A DNA stretch of 64,000 nucleotides from an uncultured Psychrobacter sp. (GTDB taxonomy: Bacteria > Pseudomonadota > Gammaproteobacteria > Pseudomonadales > Moraxellaceae). Made by a program: the position numbers and the translations under genes. Positions 26,234-36,311 of the stretch are shown here, in pieces. The notes beneath the pieces were generated by a model. It worked only from the letters and a program-made list of their open reading frames with translations, was not told the origin of the DNA and did not search any database. Each line of letters starts with the position of its first letter. Position 1 is the stretch's first letter. The DNA is taken from positions 62,001 through 126,000 of the forward strand of contig NZ_CANMRN010000004.1 of assembly GCF_947500265.1 (NCBI RefSeq), written 5' to 3'.

Positions 26234-27076
26234 GTGGATATAGTTTTATTCGTTCAAGCTGTCATCATGGGTATCGTTGAAGGTATCACTGAGTTTTTAC
26301 CCATCTCTAGTACGGGATATTTGATTTTATCAGCAGATGTGATGGGTTTCTGGACTAAAGAAAAAGTTGATTTATTTGTCGTGGTGGTACAGCTTGGCGC
26401 TATTTTGGCAGTGATTTATGACTATTGGGGTAGATTGTGGCAAGCGTTGATGGGTTTGCTGACTGGCAAAGCAGAAGGAATGACCAATCCTAGACAGCTG
26501 GGACTGAGTCTGATTGTCTCTACTATCCCTGTGATGATTGTTGGTTTTACCTTTGCCGATGAAATCAAAGCTTATTTGTTTAATCCTATCGTCGTTGCCA
26601 TTATGCTCATCATCGGTGGTCTGCTGATATTTTACGTGGAAAAGCGTCCTAAAACGGTCATTGCAGAAGAAGCGGAAGATGTCAGTATAAAAACTGCGTT
26701 GATGATTGGTCTGTTTCAATGTTTAGCTCTTATACCCGGGACGTCACGCTCAGGTGCCACTATTATCGGTGCGCTGTGGTTAGGTGTCTCCCGTAAGGCT
26801 TCTGCTGAGTTTTCTTTCTTTTTGGGTATTCCTGTCATTGTAGGGGCAGCACTGTTGGATCTACTCAAACATGGTGACGTACTGACCAACAGTGAAGACT
26901 GGCTGGTGCTAGGTCTCGGAACCATCGTATCATTTGTAGTAGCGCTACTTTGTATCCGCTTACTTGTGGCATGGGTAAGTCGCCGCGACTTTACTATTTT
27001 TGCTTGGTTGCGCATTATCACGGGTGTTATCGTGTTGGTCGCCGCTTGGGGCTTTGGTTATCAAATGGCTGGCTAG
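26234..27076 (+). CDS. uppP: Undecaprenyl-diphosphatase
   Basis: UppP (BacA) dephosphorylates undecaprenyl pyrophosphate to the carrier used for peptidoglycan synthesis and confers bacitracin tolerance. The 280-residue inner-membrane protein has about eight helices and both catalytic signatures: GIVEGITEFLPISSTGYLIL (about 14-33) and PGTSRSGATIIGALWLGVSR (about 169-188). It starts at a GTG with TAGGAA 8 bases upstream. The GTG is accepted because MDIVLFVQAVIMGIVEG is the standard N-terminus. Confidence 0.96.
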   Translation: MDIVLFVQAVIMGIVEGITEFLPISSTGYLILSADVMGFWTKEKVDLFVVVVQLGAILAVIYDYWGRLWQALMGLLTGKAEGMTNPRQLGLSLIVSTIPVMIVGFTFADEIKAYLFNPIVVAIMLIIGGLLIFYVEKRPKTVIAEEAEDVSIKTALMIGLFQCLALIPGTSRSGATIIGALWLGVSRKASAEFSFFLGIPVIVGAALLDLLKHGDVLTNSEDWLVLGLGTIVSFVVALLCIRLLVAWVSRRDFTIFAWLRIITGVIVLVAAWGFGYQMAG

Positions 27077-27158
27077 ATTTAGACGGTAGTTTATAATGCC
27101 AATGATTTAACACGCCAGTAATTTATAGTGAAAATAAGCAGCAAATAGGATGATGGTT

Positions 27159-28058
27159 ATGACCGATGTGCCCCAAACGTATGACGAGACAGGTGCTGTT
27201 GTACATTGTCAGTTATTCTACGTCAATGACAGCCAGCAAGCACAGGTTGAGAGCCTACAGTCATTGATAGCTGAGCATCCATTACCAATTATCTTAGATA
27301 TAGAGGTCGCTACAGAGAAATTAACTCAAAAGCGCCGTCAGCAACTGAGCCAAGCATCTACTCAGCCCATTCTATTATTAGATGATAAAGATAAGTTATC
27401 ATGGCTAAGTGATGGGCTCAGTGTGGCACCTGAGTGGGACAAGTTGCAGCGCCGTGTAGTGAGTGCTGGCCGTAAGTCTGAGTTGCTATTACAAGCCGCC
27501 AAAATCACATCAGATAGTCAAGTTATTGATGCAACCGCTGGCTTTGGGCATGATAGTTTGATATTGGCCAGTACTGGTGCCCAAGTCACTATGCTTGAGC
27601 AGCAGCCGTTGATGGCATTGCTGTTACTTGTAGAGCAGCAGCGTATGAGTGCGCTACCCAATTGGCAAAAGCTCATGAGCCGTCTACAGATTATTAACAC
27701 TGATGCACTCAGTTATTTTGCGAATCTAGAAGCAAGCAATGTAATAGATAATGCTACCACAATCGATGTCGTCTATTTGGATCCGATGTTCCCAGAGGAT
27801 AGCTATCAGGATAGCAAAACAGGCAAAGGGGCAAAAGTCGGTAAGCATATGCAAGCACTGCATCAACTGGCTCGTCCACCAACGTTAGATGAAGAGCGTC
27901 AACTACTAAGTAGTGCACAGACCGTTGTCAAACAAAGTACGCAAGGTCAAGGTCGCGTGGTCGTAAAGCGTCCACAGTATGCACCGCTGCTTGCTGGTGA
28001 GCCAGCTAGTGAAAGCTGGCATAATGAAGCCGTACGCTTTGATGGGTATTTTGTCTGA
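27159..28058 (+). CDS. rsmJ: 16S rRNA (guanine-1516-N2)-methyltransferase
   Basis: RsmJ methylates G1516 of 16S rRNA with SAM. The 299-residue protein has the class I motif VIDATAGFGHDSLILAS (binding loop), a following acidic residue in TMLEQQPLMALLLLVEQQR, and the catalytic region VVYLDPMFPED, followed by the family's GKGAKVGKHMQALHQL segment and VVVKRPQYAPLL. Three in-frame ATGs open the frame (27150, 27153 and 27159). AGG at 27147-27149 overlaps the first and sits about 9 bases before the third, so I choose 27159 (MTDVPQTYDE). Confidence 0.93.
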   Translation: MTDVPQTYDETGAVVHCQLFYVNDSQQAQVESLQSLIAEHPLPIILDIEVATEKLTQKRRQQLSQASTQPILLLDDKDKLSWLSDGLSVAPEWDKLQRRVVSAGRKSELLLQAAKITSDSQVIDATAGFGHDSLILASTGAQVTMLEQQPLMALLLLVEQQRMSALPNWQKLMSRLQIINTDALSYFANLEASNVIDNATTIDVVYLDPMFPEDSYQDSKTGKGAKVGKHMQALHQLARPPTLDEERQLLSSAQTVVKQSTQGQGRVVVKRPQYAPLLAGEPASESWHNEAVRFDGYFV

Positions 28059-28149
28059 CAGCTGCTGTTTGCGATAACGAATGTACGAGTATAAATGTAC
28101 GCAAGTTATCAGCTTATATGTTCAAAGTTAATGGATTTAGGAGCAAGGA

Positions 28150-28392
28150 ATGTCAGCGCTAATCATTTGGGTTATGGGTGCAATTCTATTATTGATTAAT
28201 ATCATGCTGCGTACTCGCATTCTTCGGCTTGAGGCACGGTGAAAAGAGCTGAGCAATCCACAAGAGCAGCTGGCATTTTTACGTCAGCAAGCTAAATAGA
28301 AAGACAAAGTCCTAGCGCTGAAAGCATTACGCAAGCAATATCCTGAGCTATCACTGACCGAAGCAAATAAATTATGGCAACAAATTCAGTAG
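28150..28392 (+). pseudogene. Small membrane/coiled-coil protein gene interrupted by two in-frame stop codons
   Basis: From an ATG with AGCAAGGA just upstream, one frame encodes MSALIIWVMGAILLLINIML then RTRILRLEAR, a TGA (codon 31), KELSNPQEQLAFLRQQAK, a TAG (codon 50), KDKVLALKALRKQYPELSLT then EANKLWQQIQ and a final TAG. The sequence across both stops stays protein-like (one membrane helix, then a charged helix) without any frame shift. The gene therefore appears to have been intact recently and lost by two nonsense changes, each explicable as a single C-to-T transition (CGA to TGA, CAG to TAG). The first 30 codons could still yield a one-helix peptide. No family is recognised. It lies between rsmJ and ubiA on the same strand. 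Confidence 0.72.
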
Positions 28393-28523
28393 CCAGACCA
28401 TTAAACTTAGTAGTTAGTCTATTAAAACTCAGTAACTAGCCCCTTCAAAAATTAATTTAGTTGTTCTGAGCGAAATATATAAGCGCACATAAAAAAGTAT
28501 CCAATTAATGATAATAAAAAGCC

Positions 28524-29441
28524 ATGACATTTAAAGACAAGCTACAAGCCTACATCCAGCTAACCCGTTTTGATAAGCCAGTCGGCATTGAGCTGCTCTT
28601 ATGGCCAACGCTTTGGGGCGTACTACTCGCTGCAATGGGTCAAGCGCAGCAGCAAGGAATAACGGCAGCGTTGCCAAGTATCAAGGTGTTCGCGATATTT
28701 GCCCTTGGTGCAATATTTATGCGAGCGGCTGGTTGTGCGATTAACGACTTTGCCGATCGAAAAGTAGATGGTCATGTGACTCGTACTAAAGGACGACCGT
28801 TAGCAGATGGACGCTTATCTGGTAAAGAAGCTGTTTTTGCATTTTTGGTACTGGTGCTGTTAAGCGCCAGTCTGCTATTCTTCTTGCCTATAGCCGTATT
28901 CTATTGGTCGCTTGGTGCTGTTGTATTGGCGTTTATTTATCCATTTATGAAACGCTATACGCACCTGCCGCAAGTATTTTTAGCAGCTGCTTTTGGATGG
29001 GCGATACCGATGTCCTATGTGGCGGTGCAAGGTGCTCCCGATGTTTGGTGTTGGCTGCTATTTTTAGCCTATATGTGTTGGACCGTAGCCTATGATACCC
29101 AGTACGCCATGGCTGATCGTGAAGATGATTTAAAGATTGGTGTGAAATCAACGGCGATACTATTCGGTCGTTATGATGTGATTATCATCTCAATATTACA
29201 GATGCTCTTTTTGCTAATGATGGGCGTGGTTATGTGGCATTACTTTGCTCCGACCACATTAGGCGTAACCCCAGTATTTGGATTGGCACTAGTTGCGATG
29301 ATGTTTGCCAAACAAAACAGTGCTTGTGCCAGTCGCAACCCTTTGGCTTGCTTTCAGGCGTTCTTGGCCAATATCTGGGTAGGGCGCTATGTCTTTGCGC
29401 TCATCGCAATCACTTGCATATGGACGACGCTAAATGGATAA
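28524..29441 (+). CDS. ubiA: 4-hydroxybenzoate octaprenyltransferase
   Basis: UbiA attaches the polyprenyl tail to 4-hydroxybenzoate in ubiquinone synthesis at the inner membrane. The 305-residue protein has about nine helices and both aspartate-rich motifs: NDFADRKVD (about 74-82, NDxxDxxxD) and [13 protein letters not shown] (about 190-202, DxxxD). The [20 protein letters not shown] start is typical. Its last 8 bases overlap the start of the DUF4112 gene. The upstream ubiC gene that often accompanies it is not present here. Confidence 0.96.
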   Translation: MTFKDKLQAYIQLTRFDKPVGIELLLWPTLWGVLLAAMGQAQQQGITAALPSIKVFAIFALGAIFMRAAGCAINDFADRKVDGHVTRTKGRPLADGRLSGKEAVFAFLVLVLLSASLLFFLPIAVFYWSLGAVVLAFIYPFMKRYTHLPQVFLAAAFGWAIPMSYVAVQGAPDVWCWLLFLAYMCWTVAYDTQYAMADREDDLKIGVKSTAILFGRYDVIIISILQMLFLLMMGVVMWHYFAPTTLGVTPVFGLALVAMMFAKQNSACASRNPLACFQAFLANIWVGRYVFALIAITCIWTTLNG

Positions 29442-30111
29442 GTTCGATCAATTGTCGAGATTCAAATCAAAGAAATCGTCTGATACAAATGGCTCAGGCG
29501 TAGACTATCAAGCTAAACTTGCCAAACATGGTCTGACTCGTGAGCAAGTTATCGCAACTGAGCGTAAACTGGCAAAATTTGCCAATACCATGGATTCGCT
29601 AGTACGAGTGCCTTTTACCAACCAAGGAATGGGTGCGGATGCGGCGCTTTCGACCATTCCACTAGCAGGAGATTTGGCAGGATTGGCATTGACCAGTTAT
29701 GCATTTATATTAGGGCGTCAGTTAGGTGTGCCCGCTCATAAAATGACGCCAGCGGTTAGATTGGCACTTATTGATATGGTCGTTGGTATCGTACCTGGCA
29801 TTGGTACGCTATTAGATATTTTCATTCGCCCTAGCCGTAAGACACTGGGTATCGTGCATGAGCATCTACATCATGAGTATGGTATTACCGAAACCATGCA
29901 TATGGATCGACCGTTTTTGCACCAGTCACTAGAAGACAAGCAGCAGCAAAGCCGCTTTGGGTTTTTTTGGCGCAATCCAATCGTTGCTTGGTTATATTTG
30001 CATATCCCTGATTTTCTTGGACTGCTAGTCATTGTGTTTGTCGGTTGGGGGCTGTGGACAGTGATAAGTTGGTTGGTTGGGATGTTTGGGCAATCGACTG
30101 GGTTTGGTTAA
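29434..30111 (+). CDS. DUF4112 domain membrane protein
   Basis: A 225-residue protein whose central part matches the DUF4112 family: [78 protein letters not shown]. Family members are small inner-membrane proteins of unknown role with two helices around this Pro/Gly-rich motif. A third hydrophobic segment (about 190-220) follows. The N-terminus is charged. It overlaps ubiA by eight bases, so translation is probably coupled, and ends before the terminator at 30180-30218. Confidence 0.85.
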   Translation: MDKFDQLSRFKSKKSSDTNGSGVDYQAKLAKHGLTREQVIATERKLAKFANTMDSLVRVPFTNQGMGADAALSTIPLAGDLAGLALTSYAFILGRQLGVPAHKMTPAVRLALIDMVVGIVPGIGTLLDIFIRPSRKTLGIVHEHLHHEYGITETMHMDRPFLHQSLEDKQQQSRFGFFWRNPIVAWLYLHIPDFLGLLVIVFVGWGLWTVISWLVGMFGQSTGFG

Positions 30112-30179
30112 ATGCAATCACTCATCACTCATTAGAAAGCTTAGTAGAGACAAGTCAGCGGAGAGTAATACATAGAAAC

Positions 30180-30218
30180 GAAAAAAGCGGCAACGATAAT
30201 AACGTTTGCCGCCTTTTT
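30180..30218 (+). terminator. Intrinsic terminator after ubiA-DUF4112
   Basis: An A-run, GCGGCAA-CG, an AT loop, CG-TTTGCCGC and a T-run form a strong stem with one bulge. The A-run also allows it to act for the convergent lipoprotein gene. Confidence 0.88.
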
Positions 30219-30261
30219 TATGGTTTTAAATAGAGTGTTGAGACAGAAAGCGAATTAGGTT

Positions 30262-30900
30262 TTATTCAGTGATGACTTCTGCTTCAGCACTGACGGCATC
30301 AAAGCTAGTAACTTTATTGTTTCGGATAAGGTCGATCGTGCCACCACCAGCGTGGCTTACGAGTTGGATACTGCCGTCAGCTGATTGATAGGTAGGATTA
30401 TTGCCTTGGCCTTCGGGTGCACTTAATGTCATTTTTGGTTGATTGGGACGAGTAATGATCGCGTTCAGCATACCAGCTGCCGACGTCTCAAAGACTACGG
30501 ACAAATTCTCACCTGCTGCACTCTTATAACGGACATCAGTGATTTGTGCGCCTTTGATAGCTTGTTCTGGATTAGGTTTTTCAGCGCTAGCATTTGCCGT
30601 AGACGTAGTATCACTAAGGTCTTTATCTAACTCTGTTAAGCTCATATCACGTTCTGAATCAGTCTGTGCTACATTTTTAGCGTCATCTACATTGCTATCT
30701 TCCGCTTCATCAACATTGATATTAGTCGTTACTGGCGTGGTTTGCGTTGAGGTCTCAGCTGTAGTTGTATCAGTTGCTTCAGGTTCTGGATCTTTTTGAC
30801 AAGCAGTCAGTAGCAACAGACTGAAGAAAATAGCAGGAGCGGTACGATAAAGCAGTTTAGATTTTCGTAAGTTTAGTGTTTTTGAGAGAGAAGTATTCAT
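30262..30900 (-). CDS. Lipoprotein with a possible MliC-like (lysozyme inhibitor fold) C-terminal domain
   Basis: A 212-residue protein with a signal peptide ending in lipobox LLTAC (Cys34), then a low-complexity Thr/Asp/Glu-rich linker of about 80 residues. The compact C-terminal domain contains ITDVRYKSAAGENLSVVFET, then a short Pro/Met-rich segment (MLNAIITRPNQPKMTLSAPEG) and ending TYQSADGSIQLVSHAGGGTIDLIRNN. The order 'VRYxSxxGExLxVxF ... Y.s.dg...l...g..i.L' resembles the MliC/PliC periplasmic lysozyme inhibitors, but the two cysteines of that family are not visible, so this is a tentative fold guess. It is probably anchored in the outer membrane. Confidence 0.75.
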   Translation of the reverse strand: MNTSLSKTLNLRKSKLLYRTAPAIFFSLLLLTACQKDPEPEATDTTTAETSTQTTPVTTNINVDEAEDSNVDDAKNVAQTDSERDMSLTELDKDLSDTTSTANASAEKPNPEQAIKGAQITDVRYKSAAGENLSVVFETSAAGMLNAIITRPNQPKMTLSAPEGQGNNPTYQSADGSIQLVSHAGGGTIDLIRNNKVTSFDAVSAEAEVITE

Positions 30901-30982
30901 AATCAGCTTTATCCGTTAATGGTGCTCTACGTATATATGGTAATTTGCAAGGGTCAACCTGCTATTTATTGACAGTATATTA

Positions 30983-31417
30983 TTACGTATTTACCGTAAT
31001 CACCAGCTTACGCTGTCCGCCATATTCTGGCAGGTTTCTATGCTCACATAAATAAACCCTTTGCCACGTACCCAGTCCTAACTCACCATTGACAAGCGGT
31101 ATAGTCAAGCTTACTCCAAGAATCATGCTTTTAAGATGCGCGGGCAAGTCGTCTGAGCCTTCTAAAGTATGGCGATACTCTGGCTGATTTTCTGGTGCGA
31201 TTTTATTGAGCCATTCCTCTGTATCTAGTCTGACATCTGGATCAGCATTTTCATTGATCGCAAGACTGGCTGACGTATGCAGCAAAAACAGATGAACCAA
31301 CCCTACCTTGGCCGAGTGAGGTAACAGCTGAGAAATAGCTTCTTCAATCCTCGGAGTGATGATATGAATGCCGCGTGCATAGGCGGGTAGAGTAAGGGTT
31401 GTTTGGTGATAGCTCAT
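30983..31417 (-). CDS. yjbQ: YjbQ family protein (UPF0047)
   Basis: A 144-residue protein of the secondary thiamine-phosphate synthase/UPF0047 family. Conserved parts are LFLLHTSASLAINENADPDVRLDTEEWLNKIAP and the C-terminal NGELGLGTWQRVYLCEHRN with its conserved His-Arg. E. coli YjbQ shows weak thiamine-phosphate synthase activity; the true role is unclear. It lies 101 bases before mnmC in transcript order reversed (mnmC is downstream on the minus strand), so the two may be co-transcribed. Confidence 0.92.
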   Translation of the reverse strand: MSYHQTTLTLPAYARGIHIITPRIEEAISQLLPHSAKVGLVHLFLLHTSASLAINENADPDVRLDTEEWLNKIAPENQPEYRHTLEGSDDLPAHLKSMILGVSLTIPLVNGELGLGTWQRVYLCEHRNLPEYGGQRKLVITVNT

Positions 31418-31518
31418 GGGGTATATCTCATTATTAGAGTCGACATCAAATTAAGATATCATAAGACAGAATAAACCGTAGAGAGCGTTGTTGTTATTTA
31501 CACAAGAGCCATTTATTC

Positions 31519-33585
31519 TTAAACAAGCGGCGTCTGTAAACGTGTACGATTGGGTGATAGGCGTGCGAGCATTGCCTCTGACAGTGGTGTAAATGACCCT
31601 AGCATCATATCTGCTAATGCTTCAGCACAAATAGGTGCCAATGCATAACCCTTTGCGCCCATCGCACTCATTGTCCATATCCGCTGACTGTTTGCCAATT
31701 GTCCAACGATAGAATGGTAATCAGGCGTTTGGGTGCGAATGCCAGCTCGTCCCTGCCATAGGCTCGTATCTGCCGGAATGACAGATGCCATCTCAGGAAT
31801 AGCATTGATGAGCTTGTCTCGGCTAATCTGATGCTCTTCCTCACGGATACCCGTGTCCGTATCATTACGTATAAAACTCGCCCCTAGTAGAAACTGAGGA
31901 CTGCACTCTGTAACATCGTTTAATTGTCCGTCATATACTTGGGCAGTGAATGGCGTACAGTAACCACTATATTTGAGTGGTATTTTAGGTAAGCTTGCGA
32001 GTTGTTCGGCTGTCGGCGTAAACCATGAAAGCTGCCCACGAATTTTTCGACAGTCAAAAATACGCTGATCCAATTGATGGCTCTCATATGCCGCACAAAC
32101 CACCACATTATCAGCAGTTATGGATACTACTTCTTGATTTTGATCATACCCTTCAACACAAACATGACTTTCTGTCTCGCTAATATCATTTACGGCTAAC
32201 TGCTGAAAATGAATGAGCGGATGGGTCAGTATGATGTCTTTTAATGCTTGTGGGTTGACCAGACCAGACTGAGGTAAGTATAAATTATCTGATAAGTTCT
32301 GCTCTTTTAGACCACTAGTAATCTGTGCTTGCTCGTGCGATAGGGTGGTCGCCATCTCATCAGGATAGTCGGCAATTTGTTCTGTACCGATATTGGCTTT
32401 TATGAGTAAATCAAGGGCGCCAGTCAGTTCAAGTACCGGTGCTGTATGAAGCTGTACGGCTGTTTGATTAAGGTATCGATATAGCCTGCTGCTATGGAGA
32501 TAGCCTATGGTATGCAGATGCTCGTCAACATGGTGAAGTGGCGTCATTTTGGGCGCAAGTAACGCTCTAGGATTGCCTGATGCACCTGCTAAGGGCGCTG
32601 ATTTATCTAATAAGGTGACGGTAATACTACGATTGGCAAGCGACCAAGCTGTGAGCAACCCTGAGACACCTGCACCAATGACGACAGTGTGATCGAATGT
32701 GCTATAAGTCGTTTGCTGCTTCGCCTCGTGGCTTTTATTATCACAACTTTTATTATCGCTAGTAATGTCACTACTGTCCGTATCAATCATGATGGCCGTT
32801 AGCATTTCTCGCTTTCGACCAAAACCTCTGACTTTTTTAATTTGAAAGCCATGCTCTCTTAGTCCACGCTTGACGATACCTGCACAGCTATAAGTAGCGG
32901 CAGTCGTATGAGGGCGTGATAGGCGCTGCATTTGTGCAAAGATACTGTCAGCCCACAACGTACTGTTGCAAGAGGGCGCAAAACCATCTAAAAACCAAGC
33001 ATCAATACAAGGCGTATACTGGTTAGAATGGTCTAATACCAGTTTGCTTAGACTTTCTGCTGCATCACCAAACCACATATCGACGGTTAAGTTATCATAA
33101 GAAAAACTTAAACGATGACAGCCTGAAATCAGGGGCGGATATGCAGCCAAAAGTGGCTTAATAAATGCCATTAGCTCAGGCGCACGCTCACCCCATAACG
33201 CAAGTATCTGCGTCAGATCTGCTAGCGGTATAGGGAACTTTTCAGTAGTGATAAAGTGCAGACGAGCCGTTGCTAATTGCGGGTTGGTTTCACGCAGTTG
33301 GCGCCACAATTGCCACGTTGCTAGTAGATTAAGCCCAGTTCCAAAGCCTAGCTCAGCAATCGTAAAGCATTGCTTTGGTGCAAGGTGTGCTAAACGTTCT
33401 GATAACTGATTGTGCTCTAGAAACACGTGACGCGTCTCTGCCAAACCATCCGCATGAGAAAAATACACATCTCCAAACTCACCTGATACTGGCACCATAT
33501 AGCCAGTATCATCCGTTTGCCAGTCAATCTTGGCAGGCGTGATAACGTTTAAGTGTTCAGGGTTTTGATGATTAGCGGTAGACAT
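31519..33585 (-). CDS. mnmC: Bifunctional tRNA 5-methylaminomethyl-2-thiouridine synthesis protein MnmC
   Basis: MnmC completes mnm5s2U34 in the wobble position. Its FAD domain converts cmnm5 to nm5, then its methyltransferase domain adds the methyl group. The 688-residue fusion is complete. The N-terminal methyltransferase has [19 protein letters not shown] (about 77-95) and [20 protein letters not shown] (about 192-211). The C-terminal oxidase has the dinucleotide motif [16 protein letters not shown] (about 281-296), [15 protein letters not shown] and, near the end, [19 protein letters not shown] plus [10 protein letters not shown]. The length is close to E. coli MnmC (668). The wobble-uridine context is relevant to the AlkB/methyltransferase pair at 46130. 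Confidence 0.96.
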   Translation of the reverse strand: MSTANHQNPEHLNVITPAKIDWQTDDTGYMVPVSGEFGDVYFSHADGLAETRHVFLEHNQLSERLAHLAPKQCFTIAELGFGTGLNLLATWQLWRQLRETNPQLATARLHFITTEKFPIPLADLTQILALWGERAPELMAFIKPLLAAYPPLISGCHRLSFSYDNLTVDMWFGDAAESLSKLVLDHSNQYTPCIDAWFLDGFAPSCNSTLWADSIFAQMQRLSRPHTTAATYSCAGIVKRGLREHGFQIKKVRGFGRKREMLTAIMIDTDSSDITSDNKSCDNKSHEAKQQTTYSTFDHTVVIGAGVSGLLTAWSLANRSITVTLLDKSAPLAGASGNPRALLAPKMTPLHHVDEHLHTIGYLHSSRLYRYLNQTAVQLHTAPVLELTGALDLLIKANIGTEQIADYPDEMATTLSHEQAQITSGLKEQNLSDNLYLPQSGLVNPQALKDIILTHPLIHFQQLAVNDISETESHVCVEGYDQNQEVVSITADNVVVCAAYESHQLDQRIFDCRKIRGQLSWFTPTAEQLASLPKIPLKYSGYCTPFTAQVYDGQLNDVTECSPQFLLGASFIRNDTDTGIREEEHQISRDKLINAIPEMASVIPADTSLWQGRAGIRTQTPDYHSIVGQLANSQRIWTMSAMGAKGYALAPICAEALADMMLGSFTPLSEAMLARLSPNRTRLQTPLV

Positions 33586-33709
33586 GAGGCACTTCTTAGA
33601 AATATCAGAAACGGTAGCTAAACGATGAGTAGTGACGGATCAATGATATCGACATTTGGTTAGACGCAGCGAAGTAGAGTAATGCAAGTCAGTGCGAGCA
33701 CAGCATATG

Positions 33710-34159
33710 CTACCAGCGCTCACGACGGACAAATACCAACCAAGAGACAAAAATACCGACTAATAGACTGATCAAAACGGTAAACGCACCATATAGAAAC
33801 AACTGTCCTTTACTTTCGTAAACCAAGACATTTACTTGAGTCTGTAAATCGTTTACTTGGCGCTGCAGTTGTGCATTACGGCTGAGCAATTCTTGATTGG
33901 CAGCTGACAATGCTTTAGTAGATGGTTGCAACTGTGCCGCCAAGGTATCATTAATATCTAGCGCTGAGTTTTTCGTTGGCAAAGCACGCGCCGCTACTGG
34001 CCCAGTCAATGGCATCATTGCTGTCGGATCGGTTGCCTCGACAGCAGGTGTTACGAGCGCAGCAGGTGCAGCCTGCGCCGAAACAGCTGTCGCTAACATG
34101 AGACCAGTCAGGGCACTTTTGTAGAAGCAGGTAGGTGAAAAAGAGACTCTCTGGATCAC
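33710..34159 (-). CDS. Exported coiled-coil protein with C-terminal membrane anchor
   Basis: A 149-residue protein of unknown function. It has a signal peptide (cleavage after AQA near residue 30), a Pro/Ala-rich stretch, a coiled coil (about 80-113, SAANQELLSRNAQLQRQVND then LQTQVNVL) and one C-terminal membrane helix (about 120-142) ending in basic RRERW. It thus looks like a periplasmic coiled coil held in the inner membrane. The start is a GTG overlapping the stop of the preceding YciI gene (GTGA), so translational coupling is likely. No recognised family. Confidence 0.75.
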   Translation of the reverse strand: MIQRVSFSPTCFYKSALTGLMLATAVSAQAAPAALVTPAVEATDPTAMMPLTGPVAARALPTKNSALDINDTLAAQLQPSTKALSAANQELLSRNAQLQRQVNDLQTQVNVLVYESKGQLFLYGAFTVLISLLVGIFVSWLVFVRRERW

Positions 34160-34482
34160 GATGCAGCTACTTGATTGTTACTGTCAGTTGGTGCTGGCAA
34201 TGCTTGCACAAATGGTTTGATATCGACATGACTATACACGCCATCACGTAAGTAAGGCTCATCGTTTGCCCAAGCCTGAGCCGCTTCGATAGAATCAAAA
34301 TCCGCAATGATTAAGCTGCCTGACATATCGCTCTTGCCATGCTCGATAGGCGTTGGACCTGCGATAACAAGACGGCCTTGCTGATGCAGTGCTTTTAGGC
34401 GTTCAATATGTTCAGTACGAGTAATCAGACGTTGTGCACTGCTATTAGCCACGTCATGACCAATGATGGCAAATAAAGACAT
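34156..34482 (-). CDS. YciI family protein
   Basis: A 108-residue ferredoxin-like-fold YciI protein: MSLFAIIGHDVANSSAQRLI, then RTEHIERLKALHQQGRLVIAGP and SLIIADFDSIEAAQAWANDEPYLRDGVYSHVDIKPF. The conserved His and Asp (about 9-10 and 63-71) form the putative active site of the family, whose reaction in bacteria like this is unknown. It lies 105 bases downstream of yciB; yciB-yciI pairs are common in gammaproteobacteria. Its end overlaps the coiled-coil protein gene by four bases. Confidence 0.9.
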   Translation of the reverse strand: MSLFAIIGHDVANSSAQRLITRTEHIERLKALHQQGRLVIAGPTPIEHGKSDMSGSLIIADFDSIEAAQAWANDEPYLRDGVYSHVDIKPFVQALPAPTDSNNQVAAS

Positions 34483-34586
34483 GAGACTTCCTTAGTGAAT
34501 AATAAAAAAGTAATGATGAGCTTATGTGGGCTTAGTATAAACGTCATAGCGACAAAGTGATTGCTGCTATGACAAGGCAACAGAAA

Positions 34587-35138
34587 CTATTTAGTGGCTT
34601 TGTCTGTTAGGGCAGGGTTGAGATGCTTTTTCAACACGGCAAATTGAGCCACAACAAACACCAGCATAATTGGAATCCAGCCATAGGTCTTAAAGTTGAT
34701 CCATGCTTCATCTGACATTGTGAACGCTGTGATATAATGTAGTACAGCCATTAGGGCAAAAAACAATGCCCAAGCAACGGTCAGCTTTTTCCAGCCGCTA
34801 AGCGTCAGGGTGAATACCTCTTTCATAGCAAGCTGCATCAATGGCTTATTAATAGCGGCACTGACGAATAGCGTCAATGCAAAAATACCATTGATAATGG
34901 GCGACTTCCAACGCAGATAAATATCATCACGCAGCAGTAATGTGCCGCCGCAGAATAAAATCGTTAATAATAAGACAACCCATTGCTGCTTATCAAACTT
35001 ACCTTTTTGACGAATAAAATGAATGGCGTAAACGATAATAGTGGCGACGAGCAAAGCCCCTGCCGCTGCTAAAATACCGTTATAACGCGCCGCGATAAAA
35101 AAGGCAATTAAGGGAATAAAGTCTAATAATGCTTTCAT
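34587..35138 (-). CDS. yciB: Inner membrane-spanning protein YciB (septation protein A family)
   Basis: A 183-residue protein with five or six membrane helices. It has the family start MKALLDFIPLIAFFIAARYN, the middle DKQQWVVLLLTILFCGGTLLLRDDIYLRWKSPIINGIFA and the C-terminal YITAFTMSDEAWINFKTYGWIPIMLVFVVAQF. In Shigella and E. coli it is linked to cell-envelope synthesis and septation. An in-frame TTG at 35159 would lengthen it by seven residues, but the ATG at 35138 gives the standard N-terminus. Divergent from the PHP phosphoesterase gene, as in E. coli's yciB/yciV neighbourhood. Confidence 0.94.
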   Translation of the reverse strand: MKALLDFIPLIAFFIAARYNGILAAAGALLVATIIVYAIHFIRQKGKFDKQQWVVLLLTILFCGGTLLLRDDIYLRWKSPIINGIFALTLFVSAAINKPLMQLAMKEVFTLTLSGWKKLTVAWALFFALMAVLHYITAFTMSDEAWINFKTYGWIPIMLVFVVAQFAVLKKHLNPALTDKATK

Positions 35139-35429
35139 AGCAAAGGGTATGTCCAACAAAAACGTATGGGGTAGTTTACACGTCTACCGCACCAAAAAAA
35201 AGCAATCAACACGATAATCATGCGATATACGCAACCTACAGAGTAATACTTTCTTATTGCGGCTGATGACCATGTCACTGGCCAAATATAAACACAAATA
35301 CAGCACCGATAACTGCTAAATCTACAGAATCATCAAGACAAACTACAACGCACATAATCGTAACAATGACTGTCTGCTCACTAGCTTTTATTCTACTCTT
35401 ATTTTATTTAACACTTTAAGGCTCAGCTT

Positions 35430-36311
35430 ATGAAAATCGACTTACATTGCCATAGTACTTGTTCAGATGGTACCTACGCACCGACCGAGGTCATACAGCG
35501 TGCCCATGCAGCGGGCATCAACGTATTGGCATTGACTGACCATGACACGCTGGCAGGGATTGACGAGGCAAGGGTCGCTGCCAGTGCCTGCGATATGCAG
35601 ATTATTAATGGCGTTGAAATCAGCTGTGAACATACATTAAGCGGTGGTTACGGAAAGAATAAATCCACTAATAAAATTATTCATGTACTTGGACTGGACT
35701 TTACTGATCGCGAAAAAATGCACGCAACGTTGCAGCAACTGCAAGACAGTCGAGCCACTCGTGGTCAACGTATCGCTGAAAAATTGAGTGAGCTATTAGA
35801 TATTAATTATGATGAGCTATGGCAAGCAGTGCTCGATAAAGCAGGCGGTAACCCTCAAGCAGTCGGGCGCGCCCATATTGGACAGGTATTGTTTGAGCGC
35901 GGTGAAGTCAAAACCGTTCAAAAAGCCTTTGATAAGTACCTAGCAGATAATAAGCCTGCCTATGTAGCAATCGAGGCGTTGACGATGCAGCATGGTATCG
36001 AGCTGATTCACGCTTGCGGCGGCAAAGCGGTGCTCGCACATCCTACGCGATATCAACTATCAGCGACACGCGTGCGTAAACTGATCGAAGAGTTTGCGCA
36101 GCTTGGCGGCGATGCTTGTGAACTACCAGCCACTAGTGAGCCAATTAGTACCCGCAGAATGGTCGACCGTAGCATTGCTGAGCATGGTCTTGCGGCTTCT
36201 ATTGGTAGTGATTTTCACGGTAGTAACATGCCTTGGCGACGTTTGGGCGATGTCCCTATTTTGAATGATGATCAGCAAGGGGTTTGGGAGTCTTTTGCAA
36301 CGCTTGCTTAG
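35430..36311 (+). CDS. PHP-domain phosphoesterase (RNase AM / 3',5'-nucleoside bisphosphate phosphatase, YciV/TrpH-like)
   Basis: A 293-residue PHP-domain enzyme. Metal-binding motifs are clear: DLHCHSTCSDGTY (about 3-15), ALTDHDTLAGIDEA (about 35-48), NGVEISCEH, KAVLAHPTRY (about 199-208) and GSDFHG (about 264-269). E. coli YciV (RNase AM) hydrolyses 3',5'-nucleoside bisphosphates and trims RNA 5' ends. The neighbourhood, divergent from yciB and yciI, supports that assignment. AGGCTC lies ahead of the ATG. Confidence 0.9.
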   Translation: MKIDLHCHSTCSDGTYAPTEVIQRAHAAGINVLALTDHDTLAGIDEARVAASACDMQIINGVEISCEHTLSGGYGKNKSTNKIIHVLGLDFTDREKMHATLQQLQDSRATRGQRIAEKLSELLDINYDELWQAVLDKAGGNPQAVGRAHIGQVLFERGEVKTVQKAFDKYLADNKPAYVAIEALTMQHGIELIHACGGKAVLAHPTRYQLSATRVRKLIEEFAQLGGDACELPATSEPISTRRMVDRSIAEHGLAASIGSDFHGSNMPWRRLGDVPILNDDQQGVWESFATLA

